Source: Acidimicrobiales bacterium (lineage in GTDB: Bacteria > Actinomycetota > Acidimicrobiia > Acidimicrobiales > MedAcidi-G1). From it: a stretch of DNA of 64,000 nucleotides. The notes beneath the pieces are model-generated. The model was not told the DNA's origin and searched no databases. It was given only the letters and a program-made list of their open reading frames with translations. Positions 34,765 to 42,930 of this stretch are shown here, one piece after another (the stretch's first letter is position 1; each line of letters begins with the position of its first letter). Both the position numbers and the translations under genes were made by a program. The stretch lies in contig JAERSW010000045.1 in the NCBI GenBank assembly GCA_016845305.1, positions 1-64,000 of the forward strand. The letters are read 5' to 3'.

Positions 34765-35730
34765 TTAGCCCACGCCGCCGAGGTGGGTGTGGGAATCCGA
34801 CGGGGCCTCGTCGGGCCAGTTGGTGCGCCACACCTCGGCCTGGACGCTGCCCATCGGGATCGACCGGGCCTCGAAGCCGTCCACCGGCGCCAGAAACGGC
34901 TCGGCCACCACCGCGTGGTTTGGGACCACGAAGAACGGTGCGCTGTACCGCTCGGCCCCCTCTGGGCTGGCCACCCGGTGCGGGGTCGACACCAGGCGCC
35001 CGCCGGTCCACACCTCGAGCACGTCGCCGACGTTGACCAGCAGTGCGTCGTCCGGACACGCCGCCTCGACCCACGACCCGTCCCGGTCGCGGACCTCGAG
35101 GCCACCGACCGGGTCGGGGTCGAGCACCGTGACCACCGTGATGTCCTTGTGGGGATGGAACCCCGGCGACGGGTCGTCGGCCCGCCGTGGCGGATAGTGC
35201 AGCAGGGTTGCGTTGGTCAGCGGCGCGTCGAGCGCCGCGGCGAGGGCGCTGCGGTCCAGGCCGAGCACGGGCGCCACGGCGTCCAGTAGGCGGCCGACGA
35301 ATCCGTCCATGGAGGCCCACCACGCGGCCACCACCGCAGGCATGCCTGGCAGGTGGTCCGGCCAACGGTTCGCCCCATAGAGGTCGCACTCACTACGGGC
35401 CGGATGGCCGGCCGGGCACTCCCAGTGCAACTTGTAGCCCTCGAAGGCGTCCGGAACCGTCCCGTCGTCGTCCTCACGATTCGGGGTGAAGAACTGGAGG
35501 GGAATGAAGCCCCGGTAGTTCGTGCGTTCCACCGCTTGGCGACGCTTGGCCGCCTCGTCGACGGCGAACAGGTCGACCAGCAGGCGCCGCATGGCCGCCA
35601 GGTCGGCGACGGGGACGCCGTGGCCGCGCACGGCGACGAACCCGACCGTGGACAACGCCCCGACCAGGCCCGCTCCGTCGGCGAGGTCGGCGACCGGCAC
35701 GCCCGCGGTGGACGTCGCCGGCGGCACCAT
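34765..35730 (-). CDS. Isopenicillin-N-synthase-like Fe(II)/2OG dioxygenase
   Basis: 321 aa. N-terminal DIOX_N region with GFVAVRGHGVP, then iron ligands His194-Lys-Asp196 (HPHKDITVV) and His251 (STPHRV), with Arg261-x-Ser263 for 2-oxoglutarate. The family includes IPNS, gibberellin and ethylene-forming enzymes; bacterial homologues hydroxylate small acids. It overlaps the M24 gene by one base (TGATG) and ends the long minus-strand run that begins at tetR. Confidence 0.88.
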   Translation of the reverse strand: MVPPATSTAGVPVADLADGAGLVGALSTVGFVAVRGHGVPVADLAAMRRLLVDLFAVDEAAKRRQAVERTNYRGFIPLQFFTPNREDDDGTVPDAFEGYKLHWECPAGHPARSECDLYGANRWPDHLPGMPAVVAAWWASMDGFVGRLLDAVAPVLGLDRSALAAALDAPLTNATLLHYPPRRADDPSPGFHPHKDITVVTVLDPDPVGGLEVRDRDGSWVEAACPDDALLVNVGDVLEVWTGGRLVSTPHRVASPEGAERYSAPFFVVPNHAVVAEPFLAPVDGFEARSIPMGSVQAEVWRTNWPDEAPSDSHTHLGGVG

Positions 35731-36911
35731 CAGATGATCGGCAGCTCGGCGGGGGCCCGACGGGACAGCAGTTCGGGGCCGTCGGCGCGGACCACCAGGT
35801 TCTCCTCGTGGAGCATCATCCGGCCCGCCGCCCAGGTCAGCCCCGGCTCGAGGGTGAGCACCATGCCCTCCTCGATCACCGTGCCGTCATCGGCGGTATG
35901 CGACGGCCATTCGGTGACCTGCATGCCGAGCCCGTGGCCGAGCCGCCCCACCGAGTTGCCGAGCGAACCGCCGGCGTCGAGCACGCCGGCCATGGCCCGC
36001 CACAGGTCGCTGGTCGTCGCCCCGGGCCGACAGGCGGCGAGGCCGGCCTCGGTGGCCTGCCACACCGTCTCGTAGGCCCGCCGGGCACCGTCGTCGGCGT
36101 GGCCGAACGCCACGTACCGGTCGAAGTCGCTGGAGTAGCCGTCGAAGATCGAGCCGGTGTCGAACATCAGCAGGTCGCCCGGCTCGATCACCCGGTCCGA
36201 CGGCTGCTTGATGACGTCGTCGAAGCCGGGGCCGGTCGCCCCCACCAGGTACGGCACGTCGTCGGCGCCACGCTCCAGCAGGTCGACCTTGAAGGCCTTG
36301 AACGCCTGCCGCTCGGTCATGCCGACCGACAGCAGGTCGCCGAGACCCTCGAACCCACCGGAGACGATGTCGCAGATGTGGGCGACCTTGGCGATCTCGC
36401 GGTCGGACTTGACCATGCGCAGGCCCCGGACCACGTCGGTGGCGTCCACGAAGGCCATGGGGGCGATGCTGTCCCGGAGCGCGTCGAGGTCGGCCAGCGG
36501 CATGCGGACGTGCGTCTCGTGGCCCATCGGCAGGCCGATCCGGGCACCGTCCCCCGTGGCTCCGGCAGGCCCGGCGACCAGCTCGGCGAGCGTGTCGGCG
36601 AGCAGGCCGAGGCCGTCGTCGACGGGGCGCGGCGCCGGCCACGTCCGGATGTCGTCCACCCACGTGGCGGACATCGCCGAGGCGCCAATCCCGGGGATCA
36701 CCGCCACCGGCCGACCCTCGGCGGGCAGGACCACGAACCACGGTCGGGTCGGGCTCTGCCAGAACGGCGTGTAGAAGCCCGTCAGGTAGCGGACCTCCGG
36801 CTCCGTGCAGACCAGCAGCGCGGCGAGGCCCCGTTCGGCCATCATCGCCTGGGCCCGCTCGGCCCGTGCCTCGAACTCGGCGACCGGGAAGCCCCGCTCG
36901 GGCACCGTCAC
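35730..36911 (-). CDS. M24-family metallohydrolase (Xaa-Pro peptidase/creatinase/ectoine-hydrolase class)
   Basis: 393 aa. N-terminal creatinase-like domain (about 1-160), then the pita-bread domain with the metal pentad Asp251, Asp262, His326, Glu355 and Glu370. Family members cut Xaa-Pro peptides or C-N bonds of creatine and ectoine. GTG at 36911 is fixed by a GTGA overlap with the upstream isomerase gene. The neighbour resembles EutA-type proteins, and M24 plus EutA-type genes occur together in ectoine degradation clusters, so a compatible-solute hydrolase is possible, but nothing in the sequence is diagnostic. Confidence 0.86.
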   Translation of the reverse strand: MTVPERGFPVAEFEARAERAQAMMAERGLAALLVCTEPEVRYLTGFYTPFWQSPTRPWFVVLPAEGRPVAVIPGIGASAMSATWVDDIRTWPAPRPVDDGLGLLADTLAELVAGPAGATGDGARIGLPMGHETHVRMPLADLDALRDSIAPMAFVDATDVVRGLRMVKSDREIAKVAHICDIVSGGFEGLGDLLSVGMTERQAFKAFKVDLLERGADDVPYLVGATGPGFDDVIKQPSDRVIEPGDLLMFDTGSIFDGYSSDFDRYVAFGHADDGARRAYETVWQATEAGLAACRPGATTSDLWRAMAGVLDAGGSLGNSVGRLGHGLGMQVTEWPSHTADDGTVIEEGMVLTLEPGLTWAAGRMMLHEENLVVRADGPELLSRRAPAELPII

Positions 36912-37723
36912 GACCGGTCCCCCACCGACCCACCGTCGAGGTCGAGGCCGTAGAGGCTGCCGAGGCCGTCGATGCGGTCGTCGATGCCGGCCAGGCGCAG
37001 CAGGTGCCACCCGAACGCCAGGTTGCTGGACACCACCGGCACGCCCAGCTCGTCCTCGAGGCCACCGGCGACGCCGAAGGCCCGCAGGCTGGTGCACGAC
37101 ACGAACACGGCGTCCGGCCGGCCGTCGCCGTCGCTGGCACCCTCGGCGGCACCCACCACCCGGCGCACGGCGTCGGCCACCGACTGCTCGGTGATGCGGG
37201 CCACGGTGGCGTCGCTCTCCTCGAGGAACGACCCGGCGGCCACCACCTCGAGGCCACGGTCGCCGAGCAGGCCGACGATCCCGGCCGTCACCTCGGCGCT
37301 GTACGGCGTCACCACGGCCACCCGACGGGCCCGCAGCGCCGACACCGCCGCCAGCACGGCGCTGATCGGGTTCGTGTTGGGCACGTCGGGATGGGCGACT
37401 CGCAGCGCGGCGGACACCCGTTCCTCGCCGATCAGCGTCGCCGCCGACGTGCACCCGTAGCCGATCACGTCGAAGCCCATCAGCCCGGGCAGCAGGCCGG
37501 CGGCCTCCGGGATCCGGGCCTCCATGGCCCGCAGCGTCTCCGGCGTGACCCGGTCCTCCATCGGGATGCGGTTCACGAACGACGTCACCCCGTCGGGCCA
37601 CAGGCCGTTCAGCTCGGCCTCGACGGTCTGGTCGTTCTCCAGGACCACCAGACCGATCCGGGCCCGCTCGCCGAAGCCGGCGTCCGTGGCCAGGTCCAAC
37701 GGGACCAGGTCGACGGTGGTCAC
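36908..37723 (-). CDS. Maleate isomerase/arylmalonate decarboxylase/EutA-superfamily protein
   Basis: 271 aa Asp/Glu-racemase fold. The two active-site cysteines are Cys91 (GYGCTSA) and Cys210 (VSCTSLR), with RVAVVTPYSAEV in the second domain, as in maleate cis-trans isomerases and ectoine-utilisation protein EutA. Both cysteines favour an isomerase over a decarboxylase. It is coupled at both ends by GTGA overlaps to PhyH and M24 genes, so the four genes from 38586 down to 34765 act as one unit. Confidence 0.87.
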   Translation of the reverse strand: MTTVDLVPLDLATDAGFGERARIGLVVLENDQTVEAELNGLWPDGVTSFVNRIPMEDRVTPETLRAMEARIPEAAGLLPGLMGFDVIGYGCTSAATLIGEERVSAALRVAHPDVPNTNPISAVLAAVSALRARRVAVVTPYSAEVTAGIVGLLGDRGLEVVAAGSFLEESDATVARITEQSVADAVRRVVGAAEGASDGDGRPDAVFVSCTSLRAFGVAGGLEDELGVPVVSSNLAFGWHLLRLAGIDDRIDGLGSLYGLDLDGGSVGDRS

Positions 37724-38586
37724 GACGGCACGCCCCGGGCCTGCTGGTCGAAGAACGACGCCGTCTCCGGCACCTCGGCGATCGGCATCTCGTAGGCCAC
37801 GCACCGGATCCGACCCGTCGCCTCGCCGCGCACCACCTCGCCCTCGTGCACGCTCGGCAGGTGGTTGGGATGCAGGATCCTCGAGTCCTCCGACCGGTAG
37901 CTGAAGATCGACAGGGTGCGGGGCACGTCGGTCAGGTTCGGCCGCGACCCGTGCACCAGGCGGGTGTGCATCAGGCACGCCGTGCCGGCCGGACCGTGGC
38001 AGGCCACCGGCTCGTCGAGGCCGTCCAGGTCGTCGTCGACGATGGTGCCGGTGAACACGCCGTCCTGCCAGTGGTCGAAGATCGTCCCCCGGTGGGTGCC
38101 GGGCACCACCTCGAGCGGCCCGTTCTCCGGGGTGACGTCGTCGACGAAGAGCAGCACGGCCAGCATGTCGTCGTTGGTGTGGGCCTCGTAGGCGAAGTCC
38201 TGGTGGAACCGGATCTCGGTGGCCGAACCCGGCTGCTTGCAGTTGGTCTTCACGTTGTTGACGACCACGTTCGGGCCGATCAGCTGGGCTGCCGCGTCGA
38301 CCAGCGGGCTGTCGCGCATGACCCGGAGGTGCACGTCGCACACCTCCTGGGGCGACGCCACCCGACGCAGCGCCGGAGCGTCGGCCGAATGTCCCGGCTG
38401 GACGTCGAAGCGGGAGCGGTGGTCCATCGTCTCGCCCCACGGCCCCTCGTGGCCGCGGCTCTCCTCCACCCAGCCGGCCACGGCCGCCTTCAGGTCGGCG
38501 AGGTCGGTGGGCGACACGGCCCCGTCCATCACCACGTAGCCGTCGCGCCAGAAGGCGTCGACCTGCGCCTCGCTCAGGGGTCCCAT
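37720..38586 (-). CDS. Phytanoyl-CoA dioxygenase (PhyH)-family Fe(II)/2OG oxygenase
   Basis: 288 aa. Triad His128-Gln-Asp130 (RFHQDFAY) and His212 (LVHGSRPN), 2OG-binding Arg223. The family includes phytanoyl-CoA hydroxylase, ectoine hydroxylase EctD and many bacterial oxygenases of unknown substrate. Its length and coupling to an EutA-like isomerase keep a compatible-solute substrate open. The ATG lies 25 bp after the preceding oxygenase gene. Confidence 0.87.
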   Translation of the reverse strand: MGPLSEAQVDAFWRDGYVVMDGAVSPTDLADLKAAVAGWVEESRGHEGPWGETMDHRSRFDVQPGHSADAPALRRVASPQEVCDVHLRVMRDSPLVDAAAQLIGPNVVVNNVKTNCKQPGSATEIRFHQDFAYEAHTNDDMLAVLLFVDDVTPENGPLEVVPGTHRGTIFDHWQDGVFTGTIVDDDLDGLDEPVACHGPAGTACLMHTRLVHGSRPNLTDVPRTLSIFSYRSEDSRILHPNHLPSVHEGEVVRGEATGRIRCVAYEMPIAEVPETASFFDQQARGVPS

Positions 38587-38611
38587 GGCCGGAAGTCTGC
38601 CCGAAACCCGC

Positions 38612-39640
38612 TCAGGCGTCGCCCGATCCGGACCCCGGATCGCGCTCGTAGTGCTCGATCGGCGGGGGTTCGCTCCGCATCTCGTCGATGGCCCGGCGCA
38701 CGTCGGCCACGGCGTCCTCCAGCAGGTCGGCGGCCGCCGCGTTGTCGATCCCGAACGGCACCGAGTCGACCAGCGACTGGAGGCGCCCGACGCCGCGCCA
38801 CGCCGCGTGGCGCGCCCATTCGGCGCCCAGCACCGCTGGATCGTCGACGCCGACGAGGTCCTGCGCCCGGGACTGGTCGTCACGGCTGCGGTCCATGGCG
38901 ACGTAGCCGTTCACCATGGTGATCCGCTCGGCCGGCTCGTCGAGCGGGCCGCCCCGGTGCACGACCATGTTGCCGTGCAGGGCGATGGCCCATCCGGGAC
39001 CACCGAAGTCCGGTGCCAGGGTCCGGTCGGCGGGTGGTCGTTCCCCGGCCGCGGCCAGCTCGGCGGCCTCGGCCTTGGTGCCGAGGAACACCTCGAAGCG
39101 CCCGCCGGGCAGCGTGGTCGGGTCGGACACCGGCATGACGTAGTCCAGCGCCAACGTGTCGTGGTGCCACTTGTCGACCGCCTCGCCGACGGTGGTCGGC
39201 TCGTAGTTCAGGTGCCCGAGGTGCAGCGGCATCGTGTGGGGCGCCACGTCGACGCCGTAGACGCCGGCCATCGCCGCAGTGACCTCCGGCGACCGGCACA
39301 GGTCGCGCAGCCACCTCGACCGGTAGCAGCCGCCCCGCACCATGTTCTCGATGCGCTCCCGGGCCCGTGCCCTGTAGGGCCGCAGTCGGCGGGCCACGTC
39401 GAGGAGCACGGCGGCACCCTCGTCGGACAGCACCCGGAACGGCGACGAGAAGGCGACCGGGGTGGCCGTCGGGGCGATGTCGGACTCGTCGTAGCCGAGG
39501 TCGGCCAGCAGCACCACCTCGGTCGGTGGCCGCAGGTCGAGGTGGCGGTCCGGGTCGAAGGCGGGCTCGTCGTCGAACCACTCGTAGCCGGGTGGCCGGT
39601 CTTCCGGGAACGGCAGGCCCCCGGTCGCGTGGTCAGCCAT
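38612..39640 (-). CDS. Divergent Fe(II)/2OG oxygenase-like protein
   Basis: 342 aa. A long N-terminal region of about 150 residues, of no family I can name, is followed by WHHDTLALDYV, giving His159-His-Asp161, then His228 (MVVHRGGPL) and Arg239 (ERITMVNGY), the ordering of a PhyH-type iron and 2OG site. The overall sequence is otherwise unlike the other oxygenases here. It overlaps the upstream enolase-superfamily gene by 8 bp, so it is probably part of the same pathway. Confidence 0.72.
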   Translation of the reverse strand: MADHATGGLPFPEDRPPGYEWFDDEPAFDPDRHLDLRPPTEVVLLADLGYDESDIAPTATPVAFSSPFRVLSDEGAAVLLDVARRLRPYRARARERIENMVRGGCYRSRWLRDLCRSPEVTAAMAGVYGVDVAPHTMPLHLGHLNYEPTTVGEAVDKWHHDTLALDYVMPVSDPTTLPGGRFEVFLGTKAEAAELAAAGERPPADRTLAPDFGGPGWAIALHGNMVVHRGGPLDEPAERITMVNGYVAMDRSRDDQSRAQDLVGVDDPAVLGAEWARHAAWRGVGRLQSLVDSVPFGIDNAAAADLLEDAVADVRRAIDEMRSEPPPIEHYERDPGSGSGDA

Positions 39641-40766
39641 GGATGGCCACCGGCTCGCCCAACACCGCGAGATCGGGTGTGACGCCCAGGCCCGGCGCGT
39701 CGGGCGCCACCACGCCGCCGTCGACGACCGGGGCGTCGAGGTGGCCGACCGAGGCGTCGACCATGTGGCGGGTGTCGAGCACGCAGCGCAGGGCGTGGAC
39801 GGGCACCGTCTGCCCGAGGTACAGCACGGCGGCCATGGCCACCTCGGTCCCGACGGTGTCCTGGACGGGGATGGCCAGCCCGGCGGCCAGGCACATGTCG
39901 CGCTGGCGACGGCTGCGGGTCAGGCCGCCCTGCTTGGTGACCTTCAGGTTGATGCCGTCGGCGGCGTTGGTGGCGATGGCGTACGCCACCGTGTCGTCGT
40001 CGGTGGCCAGCTCGTCGAGGTTCATGGCCACGCCGGTGCGGGCCCGCAGCGCCAGGTGCGCCGTCCACGTCGGGCACGGCGCCTCGAACACGAAGTCGAG
40101 GCCGTCGGGCACCAGCGCCAGGAAGCGCAGCGCCGATTCGACGGTCATGCCGCCGTTGGCGTCCACGATGTAGTACTCGCCGGGGCGGGCGTCGGCCAGC
40201 GAGGCGGCGACCCGTTCGGCGTCGAGCGCCGGGCCGCCCTCGTGGTCGAGCGCACCGACCTTCACCGAATGGCCGAGGTAGCCGAGCTCCCGGTGCTCGG
40301 CGACGCGACGCCGCATGTCGTCGGGATCGCCGGTGTGGATCGACGAGATGACCGGCATGCGGTGCTCGACACGACCGCCCAGCAGGTCGCAGACCGGCAG
40401 GCCGACGGATCGCCCGAACAGGTCCCAGCAGGCCACGTCGATCGGCGCCTTGGCGTGGAGGTGGCCGACGAGGGCCCGGTCCATGGCCTCGTTGAGGCGG
40501 TCGTGGCGCCGGGGATCCAGGCCGAGCAGCGACGGTGCCATCTCGGCGATCCCGGCCCGGACGCCGGCGGCGTGGGCGGCCAGGTAGGTGGCGCCGAACG
40601 GCGTGGACTCGCCCCACCCCTCCGAGCCGTCGTCGGCCACCACCCGGACGAGCGTGGCGTCGAACGTCGTGAACGTCCGCCCGCCGGACACCCGGTAGAC
40701 GGCGCCCTCGGACGAGCCGGCGAACGGCAGGTCGTGCTGGTACACCTCGAGGCGTTCGATCCTCAT
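39633..40766 (-). CDS. Enolase-superfamily epimerase/dehydratase, MLE subgroup (hydroxyproline-betaine epimerase-like)
   Basis: 377 aa. Metal ligands Asp202 (VDANGG), Glu228 (FEAP) and Asp251 (LDELA); catalytic lysines Lys169 (SVKVG) and Lys275 (INLKVTKQGG) on opposite faces, as in racemases and epimerases. The N-terminal VYQHDLP and YRVSGGRTFTTFDATLVRV blocks recall HpbD (hydroxyproline-betaine epimerase) and cis-3-hydroxyproline dehydratases. The next gene upstream is an N-methylproline-demethylase-like enzyme, which strengthens that reading. Exact reaction uncertain. Confidence 0.8.
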   Translation of the reverse strand: MRIERLEVYQHDLPFAGSSEGAVYRVSGGRTFTTFDATLVRVVADDGSEGWGESTPFGATYLAAHAAGVRAGIAEMAPSLLGLDPRRHDRLNEAMDRALVGHLHAKAPIDVACWDLFGRSVGLPVCDLLGGRVEHRMPVISSIHTGDPDDMRRRVAEHRELGYLGHSVKVGALDHEGGPALDAERVAASLADARPGEYYIVDANGGMTVESALRFLALVPDGLDFVFEAPCPTWTAHLALRARTGVAMNLDELATDDDTVAYAIATNAADGINLKVTKQGGLTRSRRQRDMCLAAGLAIPVQDTVGTEVAMAAVLYLGQTVPVHALRCVLDTRHMVDASVGHLDAPVVDGGVVAPDAPGLGVTPDLAVLGEPVAIHG

Positions 40767-40837
40767 GGGCGGGCTCCCGGTCGGTCAGTGGATGGGTCAG
40801 CGGCGGGTCAGCGGGCGGTGGTTCTCGGGCGTGGGCG

Positions 40838-42916
40838 TCACAGGTGCTGGAGGAGCCGGCGGGCGTCGAGCAGTGCCGAGGCCACGTCCCGGCTGGCGAT
40901 GCAGTCTCCCACCCGGAACAACGCCGGTCCGGCGTCGCTCCCCCCTCCGAGCCCGGCGAAGGCCGGCTGTGCGGTGCCGGCGGCGAGCGCCGCGAGGTCG
41001 GTCACCCCGTCGTTGGACGAATCGGGGCGCAGGGCGGCGAACAGGTCCTCGTCGGGCACCACCCCGTGCTCCACCACCACGGCGTTCACGCTGCGCTCCA
41101 CCTCGACGCGGGTGTAGTCGTTGCGCAGGACGGCCCGCAGGCCCGTCCCGTCGTCGGCGGCCTCGACGCGCACCAGGCGGTGGTCGGGCGTCATGGCCAC
41201 CCCGGCCCCGTAGAGCATCCGCAGGTACTCCGGACCCAGCGGCGTGGCCAGGTCCAGGCCGACGTGCCGGTCCGGCGTCACCACCTCGACAGCGCAACCG
41301 GCGTCTCCGGGCGGGTTCCCGTTCCCGACGAGGTGCTCGACGACGGCGAGCCCACGCTCGGCACCGTGGTCGTCGTAGACGAGCACCCGACCGGTGGGCC
41401 GCGCGTGGCCGCCGAGGACGTCCCAGGACGTGTGCACCAGCTCCGCTCCGGCGTCGAGGAAGCCCGTGTCGGGCCAGCCACCGGTGGCCACCACCACGAC
41501 GTCCGGCGACTCGGCCCACACCTCGTCGGTGCCCACCGGAGTCGACAGGCGCACGTCGACGCCGCTGCGAACCACCTCGTCGACCAGCCAGTCCACGAGC
41601 CCGGCCACCTCGCGCTGGCGCTCCGCTGCACGGGCCATCAGGGCCAACTGGCCGCCGAGCCGATCCTGGGCCTCGAACAGCACCACGTCGTGACCCCGTT
41701 CGGCCGCCACGCGGGCCGCCTCGAGCCCCGCCGGTCCCCCACCCACGACGACGACGCGTCGCCGCGGCCCCTCGGAACGCACCACCAACTGCGGCACGGT
41801 CGCCTCCCGACCGGTCGCCGGATTCTGGATGCACACCGAGTCGAGGCCGAGGTGGAGGCGGTTGATGCACAGCGACGCCCCCACGCAGGTGCGGATCCGG
41901 TCCGCCTCGCCGCGGGCCAGCTTGGCCACCAGGTGCGGGTCCGCGAGGTGCGCCCGGGTCATCCCGACCAGGTCCACGGCGCCCGACTCGACGGCGTGGC
42001 GGGCCGTGGCCACGTCGGTCACCCGGGTGGCGTGCAGGATGGCCACGTCGGTGGCCGACCGGACCGCGGCGGCCACCGGCAGGTACGGGGCCAACGGGGT
42101 GCCGGCGGGCGGGATGGCCTTCGCCAGGCCGTCGTCGGTGGCCAGTGCCGGCCCGGCCACGTTCAGAAAGTCGAGCATCCCGGTGTCGGCCAGACGCACG
42201 GCGATGGCGCAGCAGTCGTCCTCGGTCAGGCCGCCGAGACGGTCCTCGGTGCCGAGCATCCGCAGGCCCACCAGCATCCGCCCGTCGGCGGCGGCACGCA
42301 CCGCCTCGAGCACCTCGAGGGTGAGGCGCAGGCGGTTGTCCAGCGATCCGCCGTAGCCGTCGGTGCGCCGATTCACCAGCGGCGACCAGAACTGGTCCAG
42401 CAGGTGGCTGGTGGCCAGCAGCTCGACGCCGTCCAGGCCGGCGTCGGCGGCCCGGCGGGCGGCCGCGGCGAAGTCGGCGACGACCCGACGCAGGTCGGCC
42501 GGTTCGGCCTGCTTCGGCCAGAAGCGGTGCATCGGCTCGCGCACCGGCGACGGGGCGATGGTGGGCAGCCAGTCGCCGTCGTTGGAGACGTTGCGGCGAC
42601 CCATGTGCGTCAGCTGGCACATGATCGCCGCCCCGTGGCCGTGGATCCGGTCCACCATGGCCGCCAACGGGTCGACGATGGCGTCGGTGGCGAACGACAG
42701 CTGCCCCCACAGCGACGCCGAGTCGATCGACACGTTCGACGACCCACCGATCATGGTCAGTCCGATCCCGCCGAGCGCCTTCTCCTCGTGGTAGCGGACG
42801 TACCGGTCGCTCGGCGTGCCGTCGTCGTTGTAGCCCGGCGAGTGGCTGCTGGAGAAGACCCGGTTGCGGAGCCGCAGCCCGGCCAGGTCGAACGGCTCAA
42901 GCAGCGGGTCGGTCAC
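40838..42916 (-). CDS. Two-domain OYE-type flavoenzyme, N-methylproline demethylase-like
   Basis: 692 aa: FMN TIM barrel (about 1-340), iron-sulfur segment, then a Rossmann part starting with VVVVGGGPAGLEAA (about 388-401), the FadH/trimethylamine-dehydrogenase architecture. The SDRYVRYHEEKALGGIGL, LTHMGRRNVSNDGDWLP and CVGASLCINRL segments look like stachydrine StcD/HpbA-type demethylases as I recall them. Only three cysteines (344, 350, 362) occur where FadH has four. GTG at 42916 follows the amidohydrolase stop by 14 bp. Likely oxidises an N-methyl amine; substrate by inference. Confidence 0.82.
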   Translation of the reverse strand: MTDPLLEPFDLAGLRLRNRVFSSSHSPGYNDDGTPSDRYVRYHEEKALGGIGLTMIGGSSNVSIDSASLWGQLSFATDAIVDPLAAMVDRIHGHGAAIMCQLTHMGRRNVSNDGDWLPTIAPSPVREPMHRFWPKQAEPADLRRVVADFAAAARRAADAGLDGVELLATSHLLDQFWSPLVNRRTDGYGGSLDNRLRLTLEVLEAVRAAADGRMLVGLRMLGTEDRLGGLTEDDCCAIAVRLADTGMLDFLNVAGPALATDDGLAKAIPPAGTPLAPYLPVAAAVRSATDVAILHATRVTDVATARHAVESGAVDLVGMTRAHLADPHLVAKLARGEADRIRTCVGASLCINRLHLGLDSVCIQNPATGREATVPQLVVRSEGPRRRVVVVGGGPAGLEAARVAAERGHDVVLFEAQDRLGGQLALMARAAERQREVAGLVDWLVDEVVRSGVDVRLSTPVGTDEVWAESPDVVVVATGGWPDTGFLDAGAELVHTSWDVLGGHARPTGRVLVYDDHGAERGLAVVEHLVGNGNPPGDAGCAVEVVTPDRHVGLDLATPLGPEYLRMLYGAGVAMTPDHRLVRVEAADDGTGLRAVLRNDYTRVEVERSVNAVVVEHGVVPDEDLFAALRPDSSNDGVTDLAALAAGTAQPAFAGLGGGSDAGPALFRVGDCIASRDVASALLDARRLLQHL

Positions 42917-42930
42917 GGCAGCGGATCCGG

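Noticed and set aside
35730-36911. M24 protein as DMSP lyase DddP
   Set aside because: The metal site reads Asp-Thr-Gly rather than the Asp-x-Asp I associate with DddP, and no DMSP genes are near.
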